From Pseudomonadota bacterium (lineage in GTDB: Bacteria; Pseudomonadota; Alphaproteobacteria; Sphingomonadales; Sphingomonadaceae), in assembly GCA_023417515.1 (NCBI GenBank), contig JAEZFL010000023.1, positions 1 to 11,420 of the forward strand: a stretch of DNA of 11,420 nt, written 5' to 3'. Below the pieces are notes generated by a model that saw only the letters and a program-made list of their open reading frames with translations, ran no database searches and had not been told where the DNA came from. This document shows, piece after piece, positions 6,025 to 11,420 of the stretch. Numbering within the stretch: the stretch's first letter is position 1; every line of letters begins with the position of its first letter. The translations under genes were made by a program, and so were the position numbers.

Positions 6025-6062
6025 TGATCGGTCGATGCGCCAGCGATCGTACCAACCGATCA
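6025..6062. repeat. Inverted repeat between purL and bfd
   Basis: TGATCGGT at 6025-6032 and ACCGATCA at 6055-6062 are perfect 8-bp inverted arms around a 22-base loop that itself contains CGAT and GATCG. It sits 37 bases after the purL stop. No T-tract follows, so it is a weak candidate for a factor-independent terminator. It could be a 3'-end stabilising stem or a protein-binding site. Confidence 0.45.
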
Positions 6063-6081
6063 GATTCATCGACGAAAGCTA

Positions 6082-6110
6082 TTGCGAACGATTAGCAGTA
6101 ACGCTATCTC
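6082..6110 (+). promoter_or_regulatory. Candidate bfd promoter
   Basis: TTGCGA at 6082-6087 is followed after 17 bases by TATCTC at 6105-6110. The -35 is fair and the -10 poor. The start would be near 6117, giving a very short leader with AGGAGG near its 5' end. The Fur-like site covers the -35 and spacer, which is the normal place for a repressor to act. Confidence 0.3.
6083..6097. promoter_or_regulatory. Fur-box-like inverted repeat upstream of bfd
   Basis: The 15-base sequence TGCGAACGATTAGCA is a 7-1-7 inverted repeat with five of seven pairs matching. It resembles the Fur core (TGnnAAT-n-ATTnnCA), with one half nearly canonical. It lies 38 bases upstream of the bfd start. Bfd makes ferric iron in bacterioferritin available under iron starvation, so Fur repression of bfd in iron-replete cells is known in other bacteria and fits here. 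In some alphaproteobacteria Irr or RirA replaces Fur, so the regulator is not certain. Confidence 0.5.
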
Positions 6111-6135
6111 CCGGTCCAGGAGGAGCGCACGGCTC

Positions 6136-6306
6136 ATGATGGTGTGCATTTGTAATGCGTTGAAGGAGCGCGACGTGCGCGAGGCCGCGCGCGAGGGCGC
6201 CGCCTGCCCGACCAGCGCCTATCGCAGCCTCGGCTGCCGCGCGCGCTGCGGCCAATGCATCTCATTCGCACGCGAGATCATCGCCGCGGAACGTGCGACC
6301 GTTTAG
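6136..6306 (+). CDS. bfd: Bacterioferritin-associated ferredoxin Bfd
   Basis: Bfd is a small [2Fe-2S] protein that docks on bacterioferritin and passes electrons to its haems, reducing stored ferric iron for release to the cytoplasm. The product is 56 residues, slightly shorter than the E. coli protein (64). It contains the complete cluster ligand set C4, C6, C38 and C41 (CxC, 31 residues, CxxC), in the same numbering as E. coli Bfd if translation starts at the first ATG at 6136. Two additional cysteines (C24, C34) are present. The start has AGGAGG at 6118-6123, twelve bases upstream; a second ATG at 6139 is possible. A frame extension to 6082 lacks a ribosome site and is rejected. The partner gene bfr follows 93 bases downstream. 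Confidence 0.95.
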   Translation: MMVCICNALKERDVREAAREGAACPTSAYRSLGCRARCGQCISFAREIIAAERATV

Positions 6307-6321
6307 CATTAACAAACGCGT

Positions 6322-6346
6322 TTTCCGCGGAAATCCGCCATTTTTT
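6322..6346 (+). terminator. Weak terminator-like hairpin and 12-bp palindrome between bfd and bfr
   Basis: GCGG at 6327-6330 and CCGC at 6335-6338 can pair around AAAT, and after two bases T6 follows at 6341-6346. The stem is short, so this would be a partial terminator that attenuates bfd transcripts before bfr. The same place contains the perfect 12-bp palindrome TTTCCGCGGAAA (6322-6333), which could instead be a regulator site for bfr. Confidence 0.35.
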
Positions 6347-6399
6347 GCCTGTCTTTAACGACCGCTTTGCGCTAAGCAGCCGGGCGAAGGAGACGGGCC

Positions 6400-6879
6400 A
6401 TGAAGGGCGACCCGCAGGTCATCCAGCACCTCAACAACGCGCTCAAGAACGAGCTGACGGCGGTCAACCAATATTGGCTGCACTACCGGCTGCTCGACAA
6501 TTGGGGCATCCACAAGCTCGCCGAATATGAGCGGCACGAATCCATCGACGAGATGAAGCATGCCGACCAGCTCGCCGAGCGCATCCTGTTCCTCGACGGC
6601 CTGCCCAACTTCCAGCTGCTCGGCCGGCTTCGCATCGGCGAGACGGTCGAGGAGATCCTGAAGTCCGACCTCGCGCTCGAGGTCGAGGCCTGCGCCCAGC
6701 TCAAGGAAGCCATCGCTTATTGCGAGGGCGTGCAGGATTATGTCTCGCGCGAATTGTTCGCCTCGATCCTCAAGACCGAGGAGGAGCATGTCGACTTCCT
6801 CGAGACCCAGTTCGCCATGATCGAGCGGATGGGCCTGCAGAACTACGTCCAGCTCCAGTCCGAGCCGGCCGGCGACTAA
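6400..6879 (+). CDS. bfr: Bacterioferritin
   Basis: Bacterioferritin builds a 24-subunit cytoplasmic shell that oxidises ferrous iron and stores it as a ferric mineral; haem is bound at the subunit dimer interface. The product is 159 residues, the standard length. All di-iron ferroxidase ligands are at the canonical E. coli positions: E18, E51, H54, E94, E127 and H130. The haem ligand is M52 (EMKHAD). The start is firmly set by AAGGAG at 6387-6392, seven bases upstream. The preceding bfd encodes its reductant, so the two genes form an iron storage and release module. The 93-base gap and possible weak terminator suggest bfr can also be expressed on its own, which would allow opposite iron responses of the two genes. 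Confidence 0.98.
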   Translation: MKGDPQVIQHLNNALKNELTAVNQYWLHYRLLDNWGIHKLAEYERHESIDEMKHADQLAERILFLDGLPNFQLLGRLRIGETVEEILKSDLALEVEACAQLKEAIAYCEGVQDYVSRELFASILKTEEEHVDFLETQFAMIERMGLQNYVQLQSEPAGD

Positions 6880-6951
6880 GCCCCGGCGCCCGATGGCGCC
6901 CGAGCGAGCGCCGCGCTAGACCCGCCCGCGCGAGCGGGAGATCGGGACTTC

Positions 6952-8190
6952 ATGGCGACGGCAGCGGCGGAGGGCAGGATCGTCACCCTCGACGTCGTGC
7001 GCGGTGTCGCCGTGATGGGCATCCTCACAGTCAACATCGTCTCCTTCGCGATGCCCGAAGGCGCGGGGATGAACCCGCTTCTCTACGGAATGAACGGCAC
7101 GGCCGATCTCGTCTCCTGGGCGGTCAGCTTCGTGTTCCTCGAAGGCCGGATGCGCGGCCTGTTCTCCTTCCTGTTCGGCGCCAGCATGCTGCTCGTGATC
7201 GAGCGCGCCGAGGCGGCCGGCCGCTCCCCTGCCCCAGTCCATTATGCGCGCATGGGCTGGCTGCTCGTGTTCGGCCTGCTCCACTTCTTCTTCGTCTGGA
7301 TGGGCGACATCCTCGCCCTCTACGCATTGGTCGGCATGGTCGCCTTCGCCTTGCGCGACAGCAGCCGCGCGGCGATGCTGGCGATGGCCGGAGCGATGCT
7401 CGTCCTCAACTTCGCCTTCTACGCGCTGCTTACCGCCGGCCTCTATGGGACGGAGGCGATGGCCGCCCAGGCCGGTGCATCGGCCGAGATGCAGCAAGCG
7501 TGGCGGGAGTCGCAGAGCGGCCTCAGCCATTATGCGCCGGACCATCTCCGCAGCATCCTCGATCTCTATCGAGGTCCTTATGACGCGCTTCTCTATCATG
7601 TCGCGACGGTGGCGCAGTCGCGGCTCAGCTGGGAGCTCATGCTCGCCGGGCCTGAGACGCTGGCCTATTTCCTGTTCGGCATGGCCGGCTATCGAAGCGG
7701 CTTTTTGACCGGCGCGTGGGAGCGAGGCCGCTACGTCCGAACCATGCTGGTCGGCTTCGGCTTCGCGCTCCCGGTGTTCGCCGCCTTCGCCTGGCTGCTC
7801 ATCGCGACCGGCTTCCACGGCCCTACCCTGTTCGCGGTGGAAACCTTTTCGATCCCGATCCGGCCGCCGGCGATCTTCGCGACCGCGGCTTTGATCATCC
7901 TCCTCGCGCGCCCGGGCGGCTTCCTCACCGGCCGGATTGCGGCCGCGGGCCGCGCCGCCTTCACCAACTATCTCGGCACGTCGATCCTGATGACCGGCCT
8001 GTTCTACGGCTGGGGCGCCGGGCTGTTCGGCCATTTCAGCCGTGCCCAATTGTGGTGGTTCGTTGCCGGCGCCTGCCTGCTGATGCTGCTGTGGTCGAAG
8101 CCCTGGCTCGACCGCTTCCGCTACGGCCCGTTCGAATGGGCGTGGCGAAGCCTCGCGCGCGGCCGGATCGAGCCGCTGAGGAGGGCCTAG
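6952..8190 (+). CDS. DUF418 / YeiB-family multi-pass membrane protein
   Basis: The 412-residue product is an inner-membrane protein with about nine or ten hydrophobic segments. It starts with the family signature: R9, LDVVRG (13-18), then a transmembrane helix with GILTVNI (23-29). A second conserved block, RGLFSFLFGASM, follows near residues 68-79. The C-terminal half is the DUF418 domain, with LFGMAGYRSG near 241-250 and a RAAFTNYLGTSI motif near 334-345. E. coli YeiB belongs to this family, for which transport or acyl-transfer roles have been proposed; no function is established, so none is assigned. A GGGAG at 6936-6940 is the best ribosome site (11 bases upstream). The stop shares a CTAG with that of the convergent Hpt gene. 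A GGCGCC hairpin (6885-6900) without a T-tract lies just upstream, after bfr. Confidence 0.9.
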   Translation: MATAAAEGRIVTLDVVRGVAVMGILTVNIVSFAMPEGAGMNPLLYGMNGTADLVSWAVSFVFLEGRMRGLFSFLFGASMLLVIERAEAAGRSPAPVHYARMGWLLVFGLLHFFFVWMGDILALYALVGMVAFALRDSSRAAMLAMAGAMLVLNFAFYALLTAGLYGTEAMAAQAGASAEMQQAWRESQSGLSHYAPDHLRSILDLYRGPYDALLYHVATVAQSRLSWELMLAGPETLAYFLFGMAGYRSGFLTGAWERGRYVRTMLVGFGFALPVFAAFAWLLIATGFHGPTLFAVETFSIPIRPPAIFATAALIILLARPGGFLTGRIAAAGRAAFTNYLGTSILMTGLFYGWGAGLFGHFSRAQLWWFVAGACLLMLLWSKPWLDRFRYGPFEWAWRSLARGRIEPLRRA

Positions 8191-8600
8191 CCGCGGCGGC
8201 CGAAGGCGGCGGGGCGGCGGGTCTGGAGCGGGTTGGCGCGCTGGTCGAGGAGCGCGATGGTGCGCTCGTAGATCGGCCGAAGCTTGGCGACCTGGGGAAG
8301 GATCTCGTCGGGCGGAAGCCGGGTCTCGACGCTCCGCCGGGCGACCGCCTCGATCTCCTCGGCGAGCAGCGACAGCGGCATCGCGCCGAACTGCTTGGCT
8401 TCCGATTTCATCGTGTGGGCCGGCAGCACCATCGCGGCGGCGTCGCGCGCGTGCATCGCCTGCTCGATCCTGGCGACCGCTTTCTCGCCGTCCTCGCGGA
8501 AATAGCCGAGGATGCGAATGAAGTTCGCGCCGAGCTCGGCCCTCACCGAAGTAAAGACCGACCAGTCAACGATGTCGTCGTTCGCTTCGTCCAGCACCAA
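8187..8600 (-). CDS. Hpt domain-containing phosphotransfer protein
   Basis: This product of up to 137 residues is a stand-alone histidine phosphotransfer (Hpt) protein, carrying phosphate between response-regulator receiver domains or hybrid kinases in a phosphorelay. The phospho-acceptor motif is at residues 61-68, AHTMKSEA, with His62 as the acceptor and Lys65 at the usual +3 position; the following residue is Ser instead of the common Gly. The chain is predicted almost all helical, as expected for a four-helix bundle, with a basic C-terminal tail. The start is uncertain: TTG at 8600 or GTG at 8597, with GGGGA a few bases upstream favouring the GTG. No kinase or receiver gene is present. 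It lies 67 bases after der and may be co-transcribed with it. Its 3' end overlaps the convergent DUF418 gene by 4 bases. Confidence 0.85.
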   Translation of the reverse strand: MVLDEANDDIVDWSVFTSVRAELGANFIRILGYFREDGEKAVARIEQAMHARDAAAMVLPAHTMKSEAKQFGAMPLSLLAEEIEAVARRSVETRLPPDEILPQVAKLRPIYERTIALLDQRANPLQTRRPAAFGRRG

Positions 8601-8645
8601 ATAGTCCCCAGCACCAAGCCGCGCGAATATCTAGGGCCGGAACGG

Positions 8646-8674
8646 TAAATGGGTCGTTGACGCGACCCTATTTA
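8646..8674 (-). repeat. Stem-loop spanning the der stop codon
   Basis: Five plus six paired bases (TAAAT with ATTTA, and GGGTCG with CGACCC) are interrupted by one bulged base and close a six-base loop. The der stop codon TAG (8670-8668) lies in the upstream arm. No U-run follows, so this is not a standard terminator. It may protect the der 3' end or divide der from hpt expression. Confidence 0.45.
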
Positions 8675-10023
8675 TCGTACGGGTTGCGGGTCGAGCGCAG
8701 GTTCAATCGCACCGGCACCGCGCCGAAGCCGAGCTCCTTGCGCATGCCGTTGACGAGATAGCGTCGGTAGCTCTCGGGAAGCTGGTCGGTGCGGGTGCCG
8801 AACAGGACGAAGGTCGGCGGCCGATTGCTGGTCTGGGTGATGTAGCGAAGCTTGATCCGCTTGCCGCCGGGCGCGGGCGGTGGGTTCCGCTCGATCGCGG
8901 TCTCGAACCAGCGGTTGAGCTCGCCGGTCGGGACCCGCCGCGACCACGCCTCGCGGACCTCGAACGCGGCGGCGAGCAACTGGTCGATGCCCTTGCCGGT
9001 CGCCGCCGACACGGTGAGCAGTGGAACCCCGCGCAGCTGCGCCAGGCCTTCGTCGAGCGCTGCCCGGATGCCGTTGAACAGGCCGCTGCCGCCCTCGGCG
9101 ACGTCCCACTTGTTGATCGCGACGACGAGCGCGCGCCCTTCCTGGAGGGCCGCGTCGGCGATCCGCAGGTCCTGCGCTTCGAGCCCCAGGGTCGCGTCGA
9201 GCAGGAGCACCACGACCTCGGCGAAATCGACCGCCCGGCGCGCGTCGGCGACGGCGAGCTTCTCGAGCTTGTCCTGGACCTTGGCCTTCTTGCGCATTCC
9301 GGCCGTGTCGATCAGCCGCACCGGCCGCTCGGTGCCGTCCGGAGCCCGCCACGACCAGTCGATCGCGATCGAATCGCGGGTGATTCCCGCTTCCGGGCCG
9401 GTGAGCAGCCGCTCTTCCGAGAGTATCCGGTTGATCAGGGTCGACTTGCCGGCATTGGGGCGGCCGACGATGGCGAGCTTGAGCGGGCCGGTGCCGTCCT
9501 CGTCCTCGGGCTCGTCCTCCGCCGGCCGGTCGAAATGCGGCAGCAGCTGCTCGAACAGCTCGCCCATCCCCTCGCCATGCTCGGCGCTGAGCGCGATCGG
9601 CTCGCCCAGCCCCAGGGCATAAGCATCGAGAATGCCGCTCTGCGCCGCATTGCCCTCGGCCTTGTTGGCGGCGAGGATGATCGGGACCGGCTCGCTGCGC
9701 AGCCAGCGGGCGATCTCCTCGTCGAGCGGAGTCACTCCTGCGCGGCCGTCGATCACGAACAGGACGGCGTCGGCGTCGCGCACCGCGGCCATGGTCTGGG
9801 CGCGCATCCGGCCCGGCAGGGTCTCCGCGTCCTCGTCCTCGTAGCCGGCCGTGTCGATGACGGTGAAGTCGAGCCCGATCAGGCTCGCCTCGCCCTCGCG
9901 TCGGTCGCGGGTCACTCCCGGCCGGTCGTCGACCAGCGCCAGGCGCTTGCCGACCAGCCGGTTGAACAGGGTCGACTTGCCGACATTCGGCCGGCCGACG
10001 ATCGCGAGAGTTGGAAGCGCCAT
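8668..10023 (-). CDS. der: Ribosome-associated GTPase Der (EngA)
   Basis: Der is an essential tandem GTPase that acts in 50S ribosomal subunit maturation. The 451-residue product has the full layout. The first G domain has GRPNVGKST (10-18), DTAG (57-60), NKAE (120-123) and SAEHG (146-150). An acidic linker (about 167-177) follows. The second G domain has GRPNAGKST (187-195), DTAGMRKK (239-246) and NKWD (304-307). A C-terminal KH-like domain (about 350-451) contains KRIKLRYITQ. In the first domain the G4 motif has Glu where NKxD has Asp; I believe this variant is common in alphaproteobacteria. The ATG at 10023-10021 gives the normal N-terminus, but the ribosome site is weak. The gene follows bamB with a 67-base gap, a conserved neighbourhood in proteobacteria. 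Confidence 0.98.
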   Translation of the reverse strand: MALPTLAIVGRPNVGKSTLFNRLVGKRLALVDDRPGVTRDRREGEASLIGLDFTVIDTAGYEDEDAETLPGRMRAQTMAAVRDADAVLFVIDGRAGVTPLDEEIARWLRSEPVPIILAANKAEGNAAQSGILDAYALGLGEPIALSAEHGEGMGELFEQLLPHFDRPAEDEPEDEDGTGPLKLAIVGRPNAGKSTLINRILSEERLLTGPEAGITRDSIAIDWSWRAPDGTERPVRLIDTAGMRKKAKVQDKLEKLAVADARRAVDFAEVVVLLLDATLGLEAQDLRIADAALQEGRALVVAINKWDVAEGGSGLFNGIRAALDEGLAQLRGVPLLTVSAATGKGIDQLLAAAFEVREAWSRRVPTGELNRWFETAIERNPPPAPGGKRIKLRYITQTSNRPPTFVLFGTRTDQLPESYRRYLVNGMRKELGFGAVPVRLNLRSTRNPYDK

Positions 10024-10058
10024 AGCGGCGCGAGGTGGCGGCTGGGCCCCGACAGGTC

Positions 10059-10086
10059 AAGGGCGCTGCCCGCGGGGAGCGCCCTT
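10059..10086 (-). repeat. Perfect 9-bp stem-loop between bamB and der
   Basis: AAGGGCGCT and AGCGCCCTT (10059-10067 and 10078-10086) pair perfectly around a 10-base GC-rich loop, four bases after the bamB stop. On the transcript no U-run follows, so complete termination is unlikely. It may be a processing or 3'-protection element that sets the relative amounts of bamB and der mRNA. Confidence 0.6.
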
Positions 10087-10090
10087 ATCC

Positions 10091-11420
10091 CTATCTCCAG
10101 GCGGTGAGCATTCCCGTGTCGTCGAGCGTGTACATCGTCCCGTCCGCTACCACGGGCGGCAGTGAGAAGCCGACATTGCCGGTGATCGTCTGGACGATCG
10201 CTCCATCGGCCGGATTGACGAAGGCGATGTTGCCCGTCGAGCTCAGCAGCACGAGGCGCCCGCCGGCGAGCACCGGGCCGCGCCAGAAGATCTGCCCCTG
10301 CCCGGGCCGGACGGTGACCTCGCCCGTCCTGCTGTTCTCGCTGCGCCGTTCCGGCGTCCGGAAGCCCTGCAGCTGCGAGCTCCAGCGGATGTGGCCCGAG
10401 CTTCGCGCGATGGCGAGAAGCTGGGCTCGGTCGGTAACCACGAACACCCAGTCGCCGGCCACCCAGGGGGTGGAGATGCCGGCGATGTTGAGCTCCCAGG
10501 CGCGCTGGCCGGTGACCAGCTCGACCGCGACCATCCGGCCACCCTGGCCGACCGCGAACACTCGGCCATTGTCGATCACCGGGTCGGCGTCGATGTCGGA
10601 CAGGTTGCCGACGATGGTGCTGACTCCGGTGCGCGCGAGCGCGTCCTGCCACACCACCTGGCCGTTCTCGTAGCGATAGGCGGTGAGCTCGCCCGACGAG
10701 AAGCCGGCGACCACCGTGCTTTGCGAGAAAGCGGGTGCGGCGGTACCGAACACGCCGGCCAGCTCGACCGCGCCGGTGCCGTTCCACTGGGTCGCGCCAT
10801 TGTCCTGGCGCAACGAGAAGATCTGGTTGTCCTGGGTGATCACATAGACGCTTCCGGCGGCGATGGTGGGCGCTCCGCGCAGCGGGCCGGCCGGGCGGAC
10901 CATCCACACCTGGCCGCCGCTATTGGCGTCGAGCGCGGCGGCATAGCCGGCGCCGTTGGTCGCATAGACCCGGCCGTCGTCATAGCTGACTCCGCCGCCG
11001 AACAGGGTTTCGCTGCTCGCCTGGTCGCCGCGGATCTGGGTCTGCCACAATTGCTGGCCGTTGGCGGCGCTGAACGCCCGCACCACGGCCCGCGTGTCGA
11101 TGGTGAAGACCTTGCCGTCGGCGACGACCGGCTCGGCCGCGAGCCGCGCCTGCGGGCCGCTGCCGGCGCCGATGCTGACTCGCCACGCCTGGGTCGGCGC
11201 CGCTCCGAACGCGACGTGGGTCATCGACTTGGCCGCGTTGCCGCCCGGCTGCGGCCAGTCGCGGTTGGCGACCGGGCCCGGCACGACGACCGGCACCTGC
11301 GCCAGCGCGGGGTCGACCTCGGCCGCCGCCTCGGTGCTGAGGACCGAGGTGCGCTGGCCCAGCGTCGGCGTGGTCGGCCCGCGGCCGCGGGCCACCCCGC
11401 CCCAGCCCGCCCGGAGGCCA
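10091..11420 (-). CDS. bamB: Outer-membrane protein assembly factor BamB, partial (N-terminus beyond the right edge)
   Basis: BamB is an outer-membrane lipoprotein facing the periplasm that binds BamA in the BAM complex and supports insertion of beta-barrel proteins. At least 434 residues are visible. They contain about eight PQQ-type beta-propeller repeats, each ending in a pattern such as NGQQLWQT, SGGQVWMV, TGQRAWEL or SGHIRWSS, matching the eight-bladed BamB propeller. The last blade ends MLTAWR just before the stop TAG at 10093-10091. A GTG at 11395 could be read as a start, but the frame stays open to the window edge. Most of the signal peptide is therefore outside, and the true start should be upstream. 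The visible upstream codons contain no lipobox cysteine. The order bamB-der supports the assignment over other PQQ-repeat proteins such as alcohol dehydrogenases. Confidence 0.93.
   Translation of the reverse strand, partial: GLRAGWGGVARGRGPTTPTLGQRTSVLSTEAAAEVDPALAQVPVVVPGPVANRDWPQPGGNAAKSMTHVAFGAAPTQAWRVSIGAGSGPQARLAAEPVVADGKVFTIDTRAVVRAFSAANGQQLWQTQIRGDQASSETLFGGGVSYDDGRVYATNGAGYAAALDANSGGQVWMVRPAGPLRGAPTIAAGSVYVITQDNQIFSLRQDNGATQWNGTGAVELAGVFGTAAPAFSQSTVVAGFSSGELTAYRYENGQVVWQDALARTGVSTIVGNLSDIDADPVIDNGRVFAVGQGGRMVAVELVTGQRAWELNIAGISTPWVAGDWVFVVTDRAQLLAIARSSGHIRWSSQLQGFRTPERRSENSRTGEVTVRPGQGQIFWRGPVLAGGRLVLLSSTGNIAFVNPADGAIVQTITGNVGFSLPPVVADGTMYTLDDTGMLTAWR

Noticed and set aside
6885..6900. 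GGCGCC-CGAT-GGCGCC hairpin after bfr as a terminator
   Set aside because: The stem is only 6 bp and no T-tract follows. It was noted in the DUF418 entry but not called as a terminator.
9912..10907. 331-codon minus-strand frame across bamB and der
   Set aside because: It runs out of frame through two well-supported genes and has an Arg/Gly/Pro-rich shadow composition.

Overview
The window is GC-rich, gene-dense DNA from an alphaproteobacterium, most probably Sphingomonadales. That assignment is an inference from the protein sequences, the dcw-cluster order and the alphaproteobacterial-type regulatory motifs; no rRNA or tRNA is present to confirm it. Nearly everything is core genome. I see no transposase, integrase, CRISPR array or phage gene.

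Layout, left to right. (1) Positions 1-1992, minus strand: the start of the division and cell-wall (dcw) cluster, mraZ > rsmH > ftsL. Each pair is joined by a 4-base ATGA stop/start overlap, and ftsL runs off the left edge. (2) Positions 1993-2362: a 370-base gap that appears to be the dcw control region. It holds a TGGGN array (probable MraZ operator), a 19-bp near-palindrome, an alphaproteobacterial LexA-type motif, an exact DnaA box and a candidate promoter. (3) Positions 2363-3663: a small single-pass membrane protein (minus), a MliC-like lipoprotein with a strong terminator (plus), and a VOC/PhnB-family protein (minus). (4) Positions 3757-5988, plus: purL, the large FGAM synthase subunit. 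(5) Positions 6025-6879, plus: an iron-storage module, bfd (bacterioferritin-associated ferredoxin) then bfr (bacterioferritin), with a Fur-box-like site ahead of bfd. (6) Positions 6952-8190, plus: a DUF418/YeiB-family membrane protein. It meets, tail to tail on a shared CTAG, a minus-strand Hpt phosphotransfer protein. (7) Positions 8187-11420, minus: bamB > der > hpt in one direction, with bamB cut by the right edge. bamB-der is a conserved pair in proteobacteria.

How the genes work together. MraZ probably represses its own cluster through the TGGGN array. RsmH modifies 16S rRNA and FtsL is a divisome scaffold. Bfr stores iron and Bfd reduces it for release, so iron control of bfd makes sense. 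BamB assembles outer-membrane proteins and Der matures the 50S ribosomal subunit. The part most worth a second look is the mraZ upstream region. There, candidate sites for MraZ, LexA and DnaA lie within about 150 bp, which would link division-gene expression to autoregulation, DNA damage and replication initiation. No new multi-gene system is evident in the rest of the window.
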